NCBI RefSeq assembly: GCF_000369525.1
Contig: NZ_KB850070.1
Span: forward strand, 505,439-569,438
Length of the DNA: 64,000 nucleotides
Origin: Acinetobacter higginsii
GTDB lineage: Bacteria > Pseudomonadota > Gammaproteobacteria > Pseudomonadales > Moraxellaceae
Direction of reading: 5' to 3'
Position numbers and translations under genes: made by a program. Position 1 is the first letter of the stretch, and each line of letters begins with the position of its first letter. Shown here one piece after another: positions 40,579-49,831 of this stretch. The notes beneath the pieces were generated by a model that was not told the origin of the DNA, ran no database searches, and was given only the letters and a program-made list of their open reading frames with translations.

Positions 40579-40781
40579 AATTTTTTGAATATTTTTTATA
40601 CTTTTTAATAAGCCATTTAAAATAAGGAAAAAATTTAAAATTTGCGCAGGCTTTGAACTCATATCTAGCAAGCGTTGATTAGTTAAAGATCAAAAACATT
40701 GGCATTTAGCAATGGACAAGGACTAAAAAGTTTCTGTTTTTTTTGCTAGACTCTGCTGTACGGTTTCAACGAGTCTTATTC

Positions 40782-41432
40782 ATGTCGATTAGAGATGAAC
40801 GAAAACAACAGAGTCGGCAGGCTCTACTAGATGCAGCACTTCATCTCAGCACTGCTGGGCGCTCATTTAGTAGTATTAGTTTGCGTGAAGTTGCTCGCGA
40901 GGTTGGTTTAGTCCCAACAGCGTTTTATCGTCATTTCCAAGATATGGACACACTGGGCCAAGAACTGGTTGATCAAGTCTCTTTGCATTTAAAAAGCTTG
41001 ATCCATCAATTAGGGCAAAGTTATTTGAAACACAGTGGCAGTGCCAAAACCCGTACCAGTATTGAACTTTTTGTACAGGCCGTGAATCATAGCCCGCAAC
41101 AATGGCAGTTTATGATTGCAGAACGTTGGGGCGGCTCAGAAACAGTCCGCATTGCGATCGCACGTGAAATTGAGTTTCTAATTGAAGACCTCGCCATTGA
41201 TCTGTGCAAACTCGAAACCTTCAAACACATTAAAGAAGCCAAAGACTTGCAAGTCTTATCTACGATTTTGATTAATATGTCGTTTACATGGGCAATGACG
41301 TGGATCAATTTACCCAAACAATTCACGATTGATCATCTACTCGAACAACAAAACTTATTTATCGACAATGCAGCGACTCAAGTCCGTTTACTCTTCAGTG
41401 GCATTTCTAACTGGGAACCACAAAACGCTTGA
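40782..41432 (+). CDS. desT: TetR-family regulator, DesT/FabR-like
   Basis: Repressor of 216 residues. The N-terminal TetR helix-turn-helix reads ISLREVAREVGLVPTAFYRHFQDMDTLGQEL (about residues 32-62), which matches the FabR/DesT branch in its VPTAFYRHF recognition helix. The larger C-terminal domain would bind acyl-CoA. It is divergent from the desaturase-reductase operon, with operators between them. The start at ATG 40782 fits the family length; an in-frame TTG lies 13 codons upstream. The symbol is by analogy with Pseudomonas. Confidence 0.85.
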   Translation: MSIRDERKQQSRQALLDAALHLSTAGRSFSSISLREVAREVGLVPTAFYRHFQDMDTLGQELVDQVSLHLKSLIHQLGQSYLKHSGSAKTRTSIELFVQAVNHSPQQWQFMIAERWGGSETVRIAIAREIEFLIEDLAIDLCKLETFKHIKEAKDLQVLSTILINMSFTWAMTWINLPKQFTIDHLLEQQNLFIDNAATQVRLLFSGISNWEPQNA

Positions 41433-41539
41433 CCTGATCCAAACCAAAGTTTGATATATAAAAGCATTGCTTAGCGTTATGATGCATTAGACACTAATGC
41501 AAACGCAGTCCAGAACACTATGAGGAGCTTATAAGCATC

Positions 41540-42175
41540 ATGAATCCTGATCGTCATACTCAGTTCTTAATTCGTAAAGAAAAAATTTTGCAGGTTGCGG
41601 AAAAGCTATTATTAGAAAACAACCAAGAAATGACCTTAGATGAACTGGTTGCGGAACTGGATATTGCCAAAGGTACGCTATACAAACATTTCCGTAGCAA
41701 GAATGAACTGTTGCTGGAACTGATAATTCAAAATGAAAAAGAAATCTTAAAAATTTCAGATAAATACAATACCGATGTCAAAGAATACGCACCGCGTTAT
41801 ATGCTTTATCATCTAACCTCACCTAGTCGTACCATTCTGCTGCATCAGCTAGAAGAACATCTGACCATGACTGAGTCGAAGTTAAAACATTTGTTTGATG
41901 AGCTGTATGCGATTCGTCAGCAGCGTATTGTTTCATTGAAAGATATGACTGAAAAATATTTAAAATCACAGAATTACGATATGTCGATTCGTGATTATCT
42001 GTCTTATATCTGGTCTTTGACCTACGGTGCAGCATTATTATTAAACTCAAGCTATTACCAACGCTCGATTGGTTCGCGTGAGAAGCTGATTAATCTTTAT
42101 GTGAATCAGGCTTTGTCTCTACCAACACAGAAAGTTCAGATTGATTTAAAAGATCTACAGATTGACCAAAATTAA
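41540..42175 (+). CDS. TetR-family transcriptional regulator
   Basis: 211 residues; the N-terminal helix-turn-helix (MTLDELVAELDIAKGTLYKHFRSKNELLLEL, about residues 30-60) is clear. The C-terminal ligand domain is not assignable. It is co-oriented with the DesT-like gene about 107 bp upstream, and convergent with dsbA. AGGAG lies 13 nt before the ATG, a rather long spacing. Target genes are unknown. Confidence 0.85.
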   Translation: MNPDRHTQFLIRKEKILQVAEKLLLENNQEMTLDELVAELDIAKGTLYKHFRSKNELLLELIIQNEKEILKISDKYNTDVKEYAPRYMLYHLTSPSRTILLHQLEEHLTMTESKLKHLFDELYAIRQQRIVSLKDMTEKYLKSQNYDMSIRDYLSYIWSLTYGAALLLNSSYYQRSIGSREKLINLYVNQALSLPTQKVQIDLKDLQIDQN

Positions 42176-42177
42176 AT

Positions 42178-42208
42178 AAAAAAAGGACTGTCACTACAGT
42201 CCTTTTTT
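42178..42208. terminator. Bidirectional terminator between TetR gene and dsbA
   Basis: A-run, stem AAAAGGACTG / CAGTCCTTTT with a 6-nt loop, and T-run, between convergent genes. Confidence 0.9.
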
Positions 42209-42226
42209 ATTGCAGATCGACGTAAA

Positions 42227-42847
42227 TTATTTGGCTTTACGCTCTTTTTCTAGCAAATAATCAACCACTTGAGTTACTTTACCGTCTTCACCTTGAACCA
42301 CATATTTACCATTCACGACAACGGCAGGAACACCCGTCAACTGGTACTGCTGAGCCAATTTATTCGACTCAGCAATTTTTGCCGTAATTGGGAATGAGTT
42401 AAACATGCTGTTAAATTTCTGCTCAGGTACACCATAACGCGCAAAGAATTTTGCTTGAGAGGCTTGGTCAAAGATTTGCTGACCGCCATCATGAATCGCA
42501 TGGAACAATGGAATATGGGTCTTCTTGCGTACACCCAGTGCTTCTGAAACGTAATAACCACGTGCACCTTGTTCCCAGACTTTATTCATTGCCGCAGGCG
42601 TACGCAGGAAATAGACATCTTTTGGAATTTGTTTTAACCACGTTTGCATATGTGGCTCAAGCTTGAAACAGTGCGGGCAACCGTACCAAAAGAACTCACG
42701 CACTTCGAGTTGACCAGCAGGAGCTGATGTCTTACCCGGATTGGCAATCACGGTATAGTCTTTACCCGCCACAAAATCTGCTGCCATCGCATTCATTGAG
42801 AATGCCAACGCAACTGCACTCAAACCACCTAATACTAACTTTTTCAT
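42227..42847 (-). CDS. dsbA: Thiol:disulfide interchange protein DsbA
   Basis: Periplasmic oxidase that makes disulfide bonds in exported proteins. It is 206 residues with the signal peptide MKKLVLGGLSAVALAFSMNAMA. The thioredoxin-fold active site is FFWYGCPHCFKLEPH near residue 55 (CPHC), with the cis-proline loop TGVPAVVVNGKY near 170. ATG 42847 is chosen because it begins the signal peptide; the ATG eight codons upstream lacks a ribosome site. Confidence 0.95.
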   Translation of the reverse strand: MKKLVLGGLSAVALAFSMNAMAADFVAGKDYTVIANPGKTSAPAGQLEVREFFWYGCPHCFKLEPHMQTWLKQIPKDVYFLRTPAAMNKVWEQGARGYYVSEALGVRKKTHIPLFHAIHDGGQQIFDQASQAKFFARYGVPEQKFNSMFNSFPITAKIAESNKLAQQYQLTGVPAVVVNGKYVVQGEDGKVTQVVDYLLEKERKAK

Positions 42848-43268
42848 TGGCTTTGCTTTTCCTCTAAGCATTTTTCGTAAGTTTATATGCTAAATATAAA
42901 ACAAACACGAGCAATTCGTTTTGCTTCTGTGAAGTTTTTTATTGGATTTATCGCTTTTTTTGCCAGAATCGCTACACTAGGCTAAATTCAGACTCAAAAC
43001 ATTCTCTGAAACTAGATACTCGACAACGTCATCTGCAACCTGCGGGCTATCTACAATATATTGTTTTTGCAATAGATTGGATAAATGCAAGAAGTGAACA
43101 GGTTTTGCAGATGACAATGGTTTTGCCTACTTTTCCCGAAAGAAAAGTAGGTCGAACCGAAGGTCTATCCTGAAGAGAGATGAGAACTCAGCAAGACACT
43201 GCTGAGTTTAATATTCTAAGGATTCGATCAACAAAACATCTCCATAAAATATTGATAGAGGTACTTCC
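42848..43268. repeat. 421-bp intergenic region with two hairpins before ubiG
   Basis: Contains the dsbA promoter side and two inverted repeats: CCTACTTTTC-CCGAAA-GAAAAGTAGG (43126-43151) and AACTCAGCA / TGCTGAGTT (43185-43208). The first resembles the TTACTTTTGA / TCAAAAGTGA hairpin at 8271-8294. GAGG at about 43259 is the ubiG ribosome site. No gene was recognised. Confidence 0.5.
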
Positions 43269-43985
43269 ATGTCGCAATTGAATGTTGACCCACAAGAAAT
43301 CGCAAAATTTGAAGCATTGGCTGCCAAATGGTGGGATCAACATTCAGAATTCCGCCCACTGCATCAAATCAATCCCTTACGTTTAAACTGGGTGGATGAA
43401 CGTGTCAGTGGTTTGGCTGGCAAAAAAGTACTGGATGTCGGCTGTGGTGGTGGCATCTTGGCTGAAAGCATGGCACGTCGCGGAGCAGATGTCCTTGGCA
43501 TCGATATGGGCGAAGCACCCCTTGCTGTCGGTCGTTTGCATGCACAACAAGACAATGTACAAAACATTGAATATCGTCAAATCCCAGTTGAGCAATTGGC
43601 ACTCGAGCAAGCAGGTCAATACGATGTAGTGACCTGTATGGAAATGATGGAACACGTGCCTGATCCTGCTTCAATCGTGAAAGCCTGCCAAACCTTGGTG
43701 AAACCGGGTGGTCATGTGTTCTTCTCGACCATTAACCGTAATCCTAAATCGTATTTATTTGCGATTATTGGCGCGGAATATGTGCTGCGTTTATTGCCGA
43801 AAGGCACGCATGATTATCATAAATTCATCCGCCCTTCAGAAATGGCGCATGATATTCGCAATGCAGGTTTAACGCTGAAAGAAATGACAGGCTTGCACTA
43901 CAACCCAATTACCAAACACTATTGGTTAGCACCAAATGTTGACGTGAATTACATGGTGCATACCACCAATACAGGTGCTGAATGA
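43269..43985 (+). CDS. ubiG: Ubiquinone biosynthesis O-methyltransferase
   Basis: SAM-dependent enzyme performing the two O-methylations of ubiquinone synthesis. It is 238 residues; the start [37 protein letters not shown] is diagnostic of the family. SAM motif I is [26 protein letters not shown] near residue 55. ATG 43269 follows GAGGTACTTCC. It overlaps the next gene by 4 bp (ATGA), heading the ubiG-mupP-yciK unit. Confidence 0.97.
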   Translation: MSQLNVDPQEIAKFEALAAKWWDQHSEFRPLHQINPLRLNWVDERVSGLAGKKVLDVGCGGGILAESMARRGADVLGIDMGEAPLAVGRLHAQQDNVQNIEYRQIPVEQLALEQAGQYDVVTCMEMMEHVPDPASIVKACQTLVKPGGHVFFSTINRNPKSYLFAIIGAEYVLRLLPKGTHDYHKFIRPSEMAHDIRNAGLTLKEMTGLHYNPITKHYWLAPNVDVNYMVHTTNTGAE

Positions 43986-44680
43986 AAGCGGTTTTATTTG
44001 ATCTAGATGGCACATTAATTGACACTGCCGCAGACTTCATTCGCATCATTCAACAAATGTGCCGCGATGAACAACGACCAGTAGTTGATGCGGATACCAT
44101 TCGTACTCAAGTATCGGAAGGTGCTCGTGCCATGGTGAAGTTGGTTTATCCTGAATTAGAGGTCACAGACCCTGTATTTCTAGCGCATCGCCAACGCTTT
44201 TTAGATGTATATGGTGACAATATTGTGGTCGATACCGACCTATTTGTCGGCATGTACCCATTACTTGAAGAACTGGAAGCACATCAAATTCCGTGGGGCA
44301 TTGTCACCAACAAACCTCGTGGTCTAAGCGAGTCTCTATTGGCAAAACTGGATCTGACTGAACGTTGTGCTGTCTTGGTTTGCCCAGAAGATGTCAGCAA
44401 AACCAAACCTGATCCAGAACCGATGTATTTGGCTGCAAAGCAACTCGAGCTTGATGCGAAAGAGATTATCTATGTCGGTGATCATCCACGCGATATTGAC
44501 GCAGGTCGTCATGCCGACATGTACACCATTTTGGCTGCTTACGGTTATTTGCCTGTCGAATCACGCGATGATCTTGCCGCTTGGCAAGCCGATGCCATTA
44601 TTCAAACCATTCCTGAACTGCATCAGCTGATCAAACAGAAAATCACTGTTTTGTCAGAAAATCAGGGTATGATGAATTAA
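43982..44680 (+). CDS. mupP: HAD phosphatase, MurNAc-6-phosphate phosphatase MupP (Gph-like)
   Basis: HAD-superfamily phosphatase of 232 residues. Motif I is [15 protein letters not shown] at the N-terminus, motif [11 protein letters not shown] near residue 110, the lysine lies at SKTKPDPEP, and motif IV is [16 protein letters not shown] near 163. It would be annotated gph by similarity, but the gene order ubiG-this gene-yciK is that of mupP in Pseudomonas, whose product dephosphorylates MurNAc-6-P in peptidoglycan recycling. Substrate is therefore inferred from context; phosphoglycolate is the alternative. Confidence 0.82.
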   Translation: MKAVLFDLDGTLIDTAADFIRIIQQMCRDEQRPVVDADTIRTQVSEGARAMVKLVYPELEVTDPVFLAHRQRFLDVYGDNIVVDTDLFVGMYPLLEELEAHQIPWGIVTNKPRGLSESLLAKLDLTERCAVLVCPEDVSKTKPDPEPMYLAAKQLELDAKEIIYVGDHPRDIDAGRHADMYTILAAYGYLPVESRDDLAAWQADAIIQTIPELHQLIKQKITVLSENQGMMN

Positions 44681-44710
44681 ATTTTTAAGATAAGAATAGG
44701 AGGCATAACA

Positions 44711-45457
44711 ATGAAATACTCAGAATATCAACCTCGTCCAGATTTATTGAAAGATCGTATTATCCTGATCACAGGCGCTGGTGATGGGATTGGTCGTGCT
44801 GCTGCGATGAGTTATGCCCTGCATGGTGCAACCGTTGTATTACATGGCCGCACCTTGAATAAACTTGAAGTTATTTATGATGAAATTGAAGGCTTAGGCG
44901 CACCACAACCGGCAATTTTGCCGCTACAACTGTCAACAGCATCAACACATGATTATGAGTTGCTCGTCAGTACACTGGAGCAACAGTTTGGTCGTTTAGA
45001 TGGTATCTTGCATAACGCAGGCATGTTGGGCGATCGGGTTGAACTGGCACATTATCCTGTCGATGTTTGGGATGATGTACTCGCAGTAAATTTACGTGCA
45101 CCGTTTGCCCTCACTCAAGCCTTGTTGCCTTTACTAGAGAAATCTGAACATGCCTCAGTGGTGTTTACCAGTTCGAGTGTCGGCCGTGAAGCACGTGCGC
45201 TTTGGGGTGCTTATTCAGTGTCTAAAGTTGCAACTGAGGCCATGAGCAAAATCTTTGCCGCAGAAAATACCTACCCAAACATTCGTTTTAACTGCATCAA
45301 CCCAGGTGGGACTCGTACCGCCATGCGTGCCAAAGCCTATCCAGAGGAAGATCCAAAAGTCTTGCCAACACCTGACAGCATTATGCCCGCCTATCTGTAC
45401 CTCATGGGCGATGACAGTTTAGATATGAATGGCCAAAGTATTGACGCTCAAGCTTAA
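44711..45457 (+). CDS. yciK: Short-chain dehydrogenase/reductase YciK
   Basis: SDR oxidoreductase of 248 residues. NAD(P)-binding TGAGDGIGRAAA (near 25), NAG in LHNAGML (near 99), catalytic Ser in FTSSSVGREAR (near 155) and Tyr-X3-Lys in YSVSK (near 173). The gene has a strong AGGAGG ribosome site and lies 30 bp after mupP. The physiological substrate of the YciK group is not established. Confidence 0.92.
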   Translation: MKYSEYQPRPDLLKDRIILITGAGDGIGRAAAMSYALHGATVVLHGRTLNKLEVIYDEIEGLGAPQPAILPLQLSTASTHDYELLVSTLEQQFGRLDGILHNAGMLGDRVELAHYPVDVWDDVLAVNLRAPFALTQALLPLLEKSEHASVVFTSSSVGREARALWGAYSVSKVATEAMSKIFAAENTYPNIRFNCINPGGTRTAMRAKAYPEEDPKVLPTPDSIMPAYLYLMGDDSLDMNGQSIDAQA

Positions 45458-45638
45458 TTTCATCCTGACAATAATTCTAAATAACATTGGACACTGGCGT
45501 TAAAACTGCTTTTTTCAGAGAAATGTGTGAAAAATCTTCATTGTTTTAAAGGAATAATGAATCGATCTTCACAGTTTCTCTGCATTTTTAACGTACAGTA
45601 GTTCACATGAGAGACATCCGAAGTCCATAAGGTGCATC

Positions 45639-46022
45639 ATGAAAAAATTTTTCATTATCTTGGTTTTAGGTTCGACAACCCTGTTCAGTAGTCTGGGGAC
45701 TTTTGCAGGTCCACATGATCGCGATGATGATTCGCGTGGTGGCGGCTGGCAAAATGGTCGGGGCTTTGATCGTCCAGATGGTGAAAATCGTCAACGTGAA
45801 CGTCGCATGCGTGAAGAGCGTGGTGTCGAGCGTTTAAAACAGCATCGTTGGCAGGAAGGCTATGTCATGCCGCAGCACTATCGTGGTAACGGTTATAAAG
45901 TCGACTATAAAGACAGTAATCTGCCGCGCCCAGGTCGTAACGAACAGTGGTACAAGATCAACAATGACTACATTTTAGTCAACTCAGATGACAACAGTAT
46001 TATCCGAATCATGGGCTTCTAA
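45639..46022 (+). CDS. RcnB-like periplasmic protein
   Basis: 127 residues with a signal peptide (MKKFFIILVLGSTTLFSSLGTFA) followed by a charged, Arg/Asp/Gly-rich stretch (about 24-70) and a C-terminal RcnB-type module (WQEGYVMPQHYRGNGYKVDYKDSNLPRP, then EQWYKINNDYILVNSDDNSIIRI, about 74-125). RcnB in E. coli tunes nickel/cobalt efflux, but most RcnB-domain proteins are uncharacterised. No metal exporter is adjacent. It is a stand-alone gene between yciK and argA. Confidence 0.8.
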   Translation: MKKFFIILVLGSTTLFSSLGTFAGPHDRDDDSRGGGWQNGRGFDRPDGENRQRERRMREERGVERLKQHRWQEGYVMPQHYRGNGYKVDYKDSNLPRPGRNEQWYKINNDYILVNSDDNSIIRIMGF

Positions 46023-46134
46023 GCCCTTTTTCATGGTTCAGCAGAATTAAAGTTGAATCGTTGCTTTAGGAATAGATTTATCTTTTGATTTTTTTCGTTA
46101 GAATCAGAGCAAGTGCTGCATATCTGAGATCAAC

Positions 46135-47487
46135 ATGGCGAAGCAAATGACTGAAAATTCACATAGTACAACAAAAGATTATGTGCATTGGTTTCGTCAC
46201 TCCGCACCTTATATCAATGCACACCGTGATAAAACTTTCGTTTTGATGTTCTCTGGTGAAGCAGTCCAACACGAAAATTTCCAACATATTATCCACGATA
46301 TTGCCCTATTACATTCTTTGGGCATTCGTTTAATTTTGGTTTACGGCGCACGTCCGCAAATTAATCAAAATTTGCTTGAACGCAATATCGAGACCCCCTT
46401 CCATCAAAGCCGTCGCATTACCACACGCGAATCCTTACGCGGTGTCATGAATGCGGTGGGTTCTATTCGTCTCGAAATTGAAGCCCTTCTCTCCATGGGT
46501 TTGGCAAATTCACCAATGTATGGTGCTCGCATTGATGTCGTTTCTGGCAATTTTGTCACCGCCAAACCGTATGGGATTCGCGATGGCATTGATTTCCAAC
46601 TGACAGGTGAAGTCCGTTCAATTGATACCGATGCCATTCAACGTCATTTAGACAATCACAATATTGTTTTGCTTGGACCAACAGGTTATTCAACCACAGG
46701 TGAAGTATTTAATTTACTGGCTGAAGACGTCGCCACCAAAACAGCGACAGCCTTAAAAGCAGATAAACTGATCTTCTTAGGCGAAAAACAAGGCTTGATG
46801 AATGAACAGCAACAGTTATTACGTGAATTAAGTCCGCGCCAGCTAGAACCCTATATTCAACAAAACCAACAGCAATATCCAGAATTTGCCTTACACCTCA
46901 AACAAGCGCAACAAGCCTCTTTATCTGGCGTACATCGCGTACATTTGATTTCATATGCTTATGACGGCGCACTGATTGAAGAACTATTCACTCGCGATGG
47001 TATTGGTACCTTGATCACCGATGCCCACTATGAAGAAGTGCGTATTGCCAATATTCACGATGTCGGTGGCTTGATTAATCTTCTGCGTCCGCTGGAACAG
47101 GAAGGGATTCTGGTTTATCGCTCTCGCGAACGTCTTGAAAGTGAAATTGAACATTTTGCAGTGATTGAACGTGACGGTATGATTTTAGCCTGTGCAGCAC
47201 TGTACCCAATTCCGGCGGGAGCAGATGAAATTCGTTCTGCTGAAATTGCTTGCGTCGCAGTGGATTCAAGCTATCGAAAATCCAATCGTGGTAGCCAAAT
47301 TTTGCAATTCTTGGAAAGCAGAGCCAAACAGCAAGGGATTCAGCGACTGTTTGTTCTGACCACTAGAACCGCTCACTGGTTCCTAGAGCAAGGCTTTAGT
47401 CCTGCCAGCGTAGATGATTTACCCAATGCGCGCCAAGCACTGTATAACTATCAACGTAATTCTCTCGTCTTTAAAAAAGCATTGTAG
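46135..47487 (+). CDS. argA: Amino-acid N-acetyltransferase (N-acetylglutamate synthase)
   Basis: First step of arginine synthesis: acetyl-CoA plus glutamate. It is 450 residues with an N-terminal amino-acid kinase-like domain (about 25-290; ILVYGARPQINQNL, and YGARIDVVSGNFVTA) that binds the arginine feedback signal, and a C-terminal GNAT domain (about 305-445; ACVAVDSSYRKSNRGSQILQFLE). The start at ATG 46135 is supported by GAGATC; an ATG four codons on is possible. It is a single gene. Confidence 0.95.
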   Translation: MAKQMTENSHSTTKDYVHWFRHSAPYINAHRDKTFVLMFSGEAVQHENFQHIIHDIALLHSLGIRLILVYGARPQINQNLLERNIETPFHQSRRITTRESLRGVMNAVGSIRLEIEALLSMGLANSPMYGARIDVVSGNFVTAKPYGIRDGIDFQLTGEVRSIDTDAIQRHLDNHNIVLLGPTGYSTTGEVFNLLAEDVATKTATALKADKLIFLGEKQGLMNEQQQLLRELSPRQLEPYIQQNQQQYPEFALHLKQAQQASLSGVHRVHLISYAYDGALIEELFTRDGIGTLITDAHYEEVRIANIHDVGGLINLLRPLEQEGILVYRSRERLESEIEHFAVIERDGMILACAALYPIPAGADEIRSAEIACVAVDSSYRKSNRGSQILQFLESRAKQQGIQRLFVLTTRTAHWFLEQGFSPASVDDLPNARQALYNYQRNSLVFKKAL

Positions 47488-47804
47488 TCATCGCAACGTA
47501 GACTGAAGGAGATATTTTTATTTTTGATAAAGATATCTCCGCTTCATCATTATCTCTGCTTAAGTGAGTATGAAGAATAAATTCACCAACCGATAAAATA
47601 AAAATAATACAATTAAAACAATACCTTATTTAAATTAAAGCATTCAGCACTTATTCAACCCATAGATAAGATTATGCAATTTTCTATTTTGCACTTTTCA
47701 GCATAAGCAAAGCCCGATTACTTATTTTTTATGCAATAAAAAAAGTTTTAGTTTAGTTGCTCATCTTATTTAAATCTTTTGATTTGTCGGGGAGCACAAT
47801 CAAC
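47488..47804. promoter_or_regulatory. Intergenic region upstream of the sulfonate cluster
   Basis: About 317 bp without a gene. A dyad GGAGATAT / ATATCTCC (47506-47538, 17-nt loop) lies just after argA, without a clear T run. GGGGAG at about 47790 is the ribosome site of the first ssuA-like gene. The AT-rich stretch between them should hold the promoter, presumably under sulfur control; no specific CysB/Cbl site could be assigned. Confidence 0.4.
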
Positions 47805-48797
47805 ATGACCATTTCAATCAATCGTTCATGGGCAACATATAGCATCATCGCAGCAAGTCTTGCCAGCCTGATGAGTGTTGCAGGTTGTGCAAAAAAACCA
47901 GAGCAGCAAGAGACAACAAAACAAGAAACCACAACATTAAATATCGGCTTTCAAAAGTATGGCATCCTGCCGATTCTCAAAGCAAAAGGTGAATTAGAAA
48001 AAAATCTTGCTGCTCAAGGTGTCAATGTTAAATGGGTTGAATTCCCTGCAGGCCCACAACTGTTAGAAGGTTTAAATGTCGGCAGTGTGGTCTTTGGTGA
48101 GGCAGGCGAAGCACCACCAATCTTTGCTCAAGCAGCCAATCCAAACTTGGTGTATGTCGCCAACCAACCACCGGCACCAACAGCAGAAGCGTTAATTGTA
48201 CAAAAAGATTCGCCAATTCAATCGATCCAAGATCTGAAAGGTAAACGCGTTGCGCTGAATAAAGGCTCAAATGTTCATTACCTCTTACTCAAACTATTAG
48301 AAGCGAACAATCTCAGCTTAAACGATATTCAACCAGTTTACCTGCCACCATCAGATGCACGTGCAGCATTTGAAAAAGGTGCAGTAGATGCTTGGGTGAT
48401 TTGGGATCCTTTCTTCGCCGCAGCTGAACACCAAATACATGCCCGTGTGATCGCCACAGGTGAACACTTGGTCAGTAATCATCAATTCTATTTGGCTGAC
48501 CGCCAATTTGCTGAAAGCCACCCTCAGGTTTTAACGACCTTAGTCACCACACTCAATCAAACCACGGATTGGGTCAAAGCACATCCAGATGATGCAGCCA
48601 AATTACTGGAAAAACCAACAGGGCTCGAGTTTGATGTTTTAAAAAGCTCAATTTCGCGCATGGGCTTCGGGGTTCAACCCATCTCTGCCAAAGTCGCAAC
48701 AGAGCAGCAATATGTCGCTGATGCCTTCTTTGCGCAGAAACTGATTCCGAAGCAGCTTGTGATCCAAGATGCCGTATTAAAGAACGACGTTAAATAA
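47805..48797 (+). CDS. ssuA: Aliphatic sulfonate-binding lipoprotein, SsuA-like (copy 1)
   Basis: Substrate-binding protein of the sulfonate ABC importer, 330 residues. It has a signal with lipobox VAGC, so it is predicted to be a lipoprotein rather than a free periplasmic protein. The NMT1/SsuA-type core has [75 protein letters not shown], and YLPPSDARAAFEKGAVDAWVIWDPF. ATG 47805 is preceded by GGGGAG at 10 nt. It is the first gene of the cluster; the paralogue follows 12 bp later. Confidence 0.93.
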   Translation: MTISINRSWATYSIIAASLASLMSVAGCAKKPEQQETTKQETTTLNIGFQKYGILPILKAKGELEKNLAAQGVNVKWVEFPAGPQLLEGLNVGSVVFGEAGEAPPIFAQAANPNLVYVANQPPAPTAEALIVQKDSPIQSIQDLKGKRVALNKGSNVHYLLLKLLEANNLSLNDIQPVYLPPSDARAAFEKGAVDAWVIWDPFFAAAEHQIHARVIATGEHLVSNHQFYLADRQFAESHPQVLTTLVTTLNQTTDWVKAHPDDAAKLLEKPTGLEFDVLKSSISRMGFGVQPISAKVATEQQYVADAFFAQKLIPKQLVIQDAVLKNDVK

Positions 48798-48809
48798 TTG
48801 AGGATCACC

Positions 48810-49799
48810 ATGAAATTGCTATCTAAAGTTTCTGTTTCGGGATTACTGATTTCTGCATTTTCACTCAGCGGCTGCCAAAAGACCGAATCTCCAAATACTG
48901 AAAAAACAGCTTCCAGCACTGAAGATACAGCAGTCAAAACCCTATCCATTGGCTTCCAGAAATCATCGCTAAATTTATTGGTGGCCAGACAACAACAGTT
49001 GTTTGAGCAAGCATTCCCGAATGCAAAAATTGAATGGCGTGAGTTCCCAGCTGGTCCGCAAATGTTAGAAGCACTTGCCGTTGGTGCAGTCGATTTTGGT
49101 TATGTCGGCAATACCCCACCCATCTTTGCGCAAGCCGCAGCAAAACCGTTGAGCTATGTCGCTTATGAAGTCGTTGCACCAACAGGCCAAGCCATATTGG
49201 TGCATGCCGACGACAAGATCAACACGCTGCAAGATTTAAAAGGTAAGCGTGTTGCGGTACAGAAAGGCTCAAGTGCACACGAACTACTCGCCAAAACCCT
49301 GCAAAAAGCAGGGCTATCTTGGCAAGACATTCAACCGATCTGGTTACCGCCTGCCGATGCTCGTGCAGCCTTTGATAAAAAGGCTGTAGATGCTTGGGCG
49401 ATTTGGGAACCCTATCTGGGGACTGCTGAGTTACAGGGCCATACCAAAACCTTGGTCGATGGTTCAGCATTTCCAACCACCTATTCTTTTTATATCGGCA
49501 ATCCTGACTTCATTCAAAAGCATCCCGATTCAGCACAGAAATTCATTCATAGTGTGAACAGCGCAGATCAATGGATTGTGAAACATCAAGATCAAGCACT
49601 ACAGATTTATGCACAAAGTACCGGACTCAGTACGCCTGTCGCTCAACAGGTTCTTAACAAACGACCAAAACCTTCACCGGTATATGCGCTCAATCCTGAA
49701 GTGATCAAAAGTCAGCAACAAATCGCCGATTTATTTAAACAAGAGCAACTGATTCCTGTGCAGATTGATATTCAGCACAGTGTCTGGTCTGCCCAATAA
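48810..49799 (+). CDS. ssuA: Aliphatic sulfonate-binding lipoprotein, SsuA-like (copy 2)
   Basis: Second SsuA-like binding lipoprotein, 329 residues, lipobox LSGC, GAGGATCACC before the ATG. It shares the same block order as the upstream copy ([86 protein letters not shown]) but is clearly diverged, for example YVGNTPP against GEAGEAPP at the ligand-site loop. This indicates tandem duplication followed by change of specificity, perhaps different sulfonates feeding one SsuCB transporter. Confidence 0.93.
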   Translation: MKLLSKVSVSGLLISAFSLSGCQKTESPNTEKTASSTEDTAVKTLSIGFQKSSLNLLVARQQQLFEQAFPNAKIEWREFPAGPQMLEALAVGAVDFGYVGNTPPIFAQAAAKPLSYVAYEVVAPTGQAILVHADDKINTLQDLKGKRVAVQKGSSAHELLAKTLQKAGLSWQDIQPIWLPPADARAAFDKKAVDAWAIWEPYLGTAELQGHTKTLVDGSAFPTTYSFYIGNPDFIQKHPDSAQKFIHSVNSADQWIVKHQDQALQIYAQSTGLSTPVAQQVLNKRPKPSPVYALNPEVIKSQQQIADLFKQEQLIPVQIDIQHSVWSAQ

Positions 49800-49831
49800 A
49801 CATACCTTTCATTTTCATAAGGAACATCGAC

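Noticed and set aside
43364..43674. Four overlapping frames within ubiG
   Set aside because: ubiG itself is unmistakable; the others are shadows in GC-richer codons.
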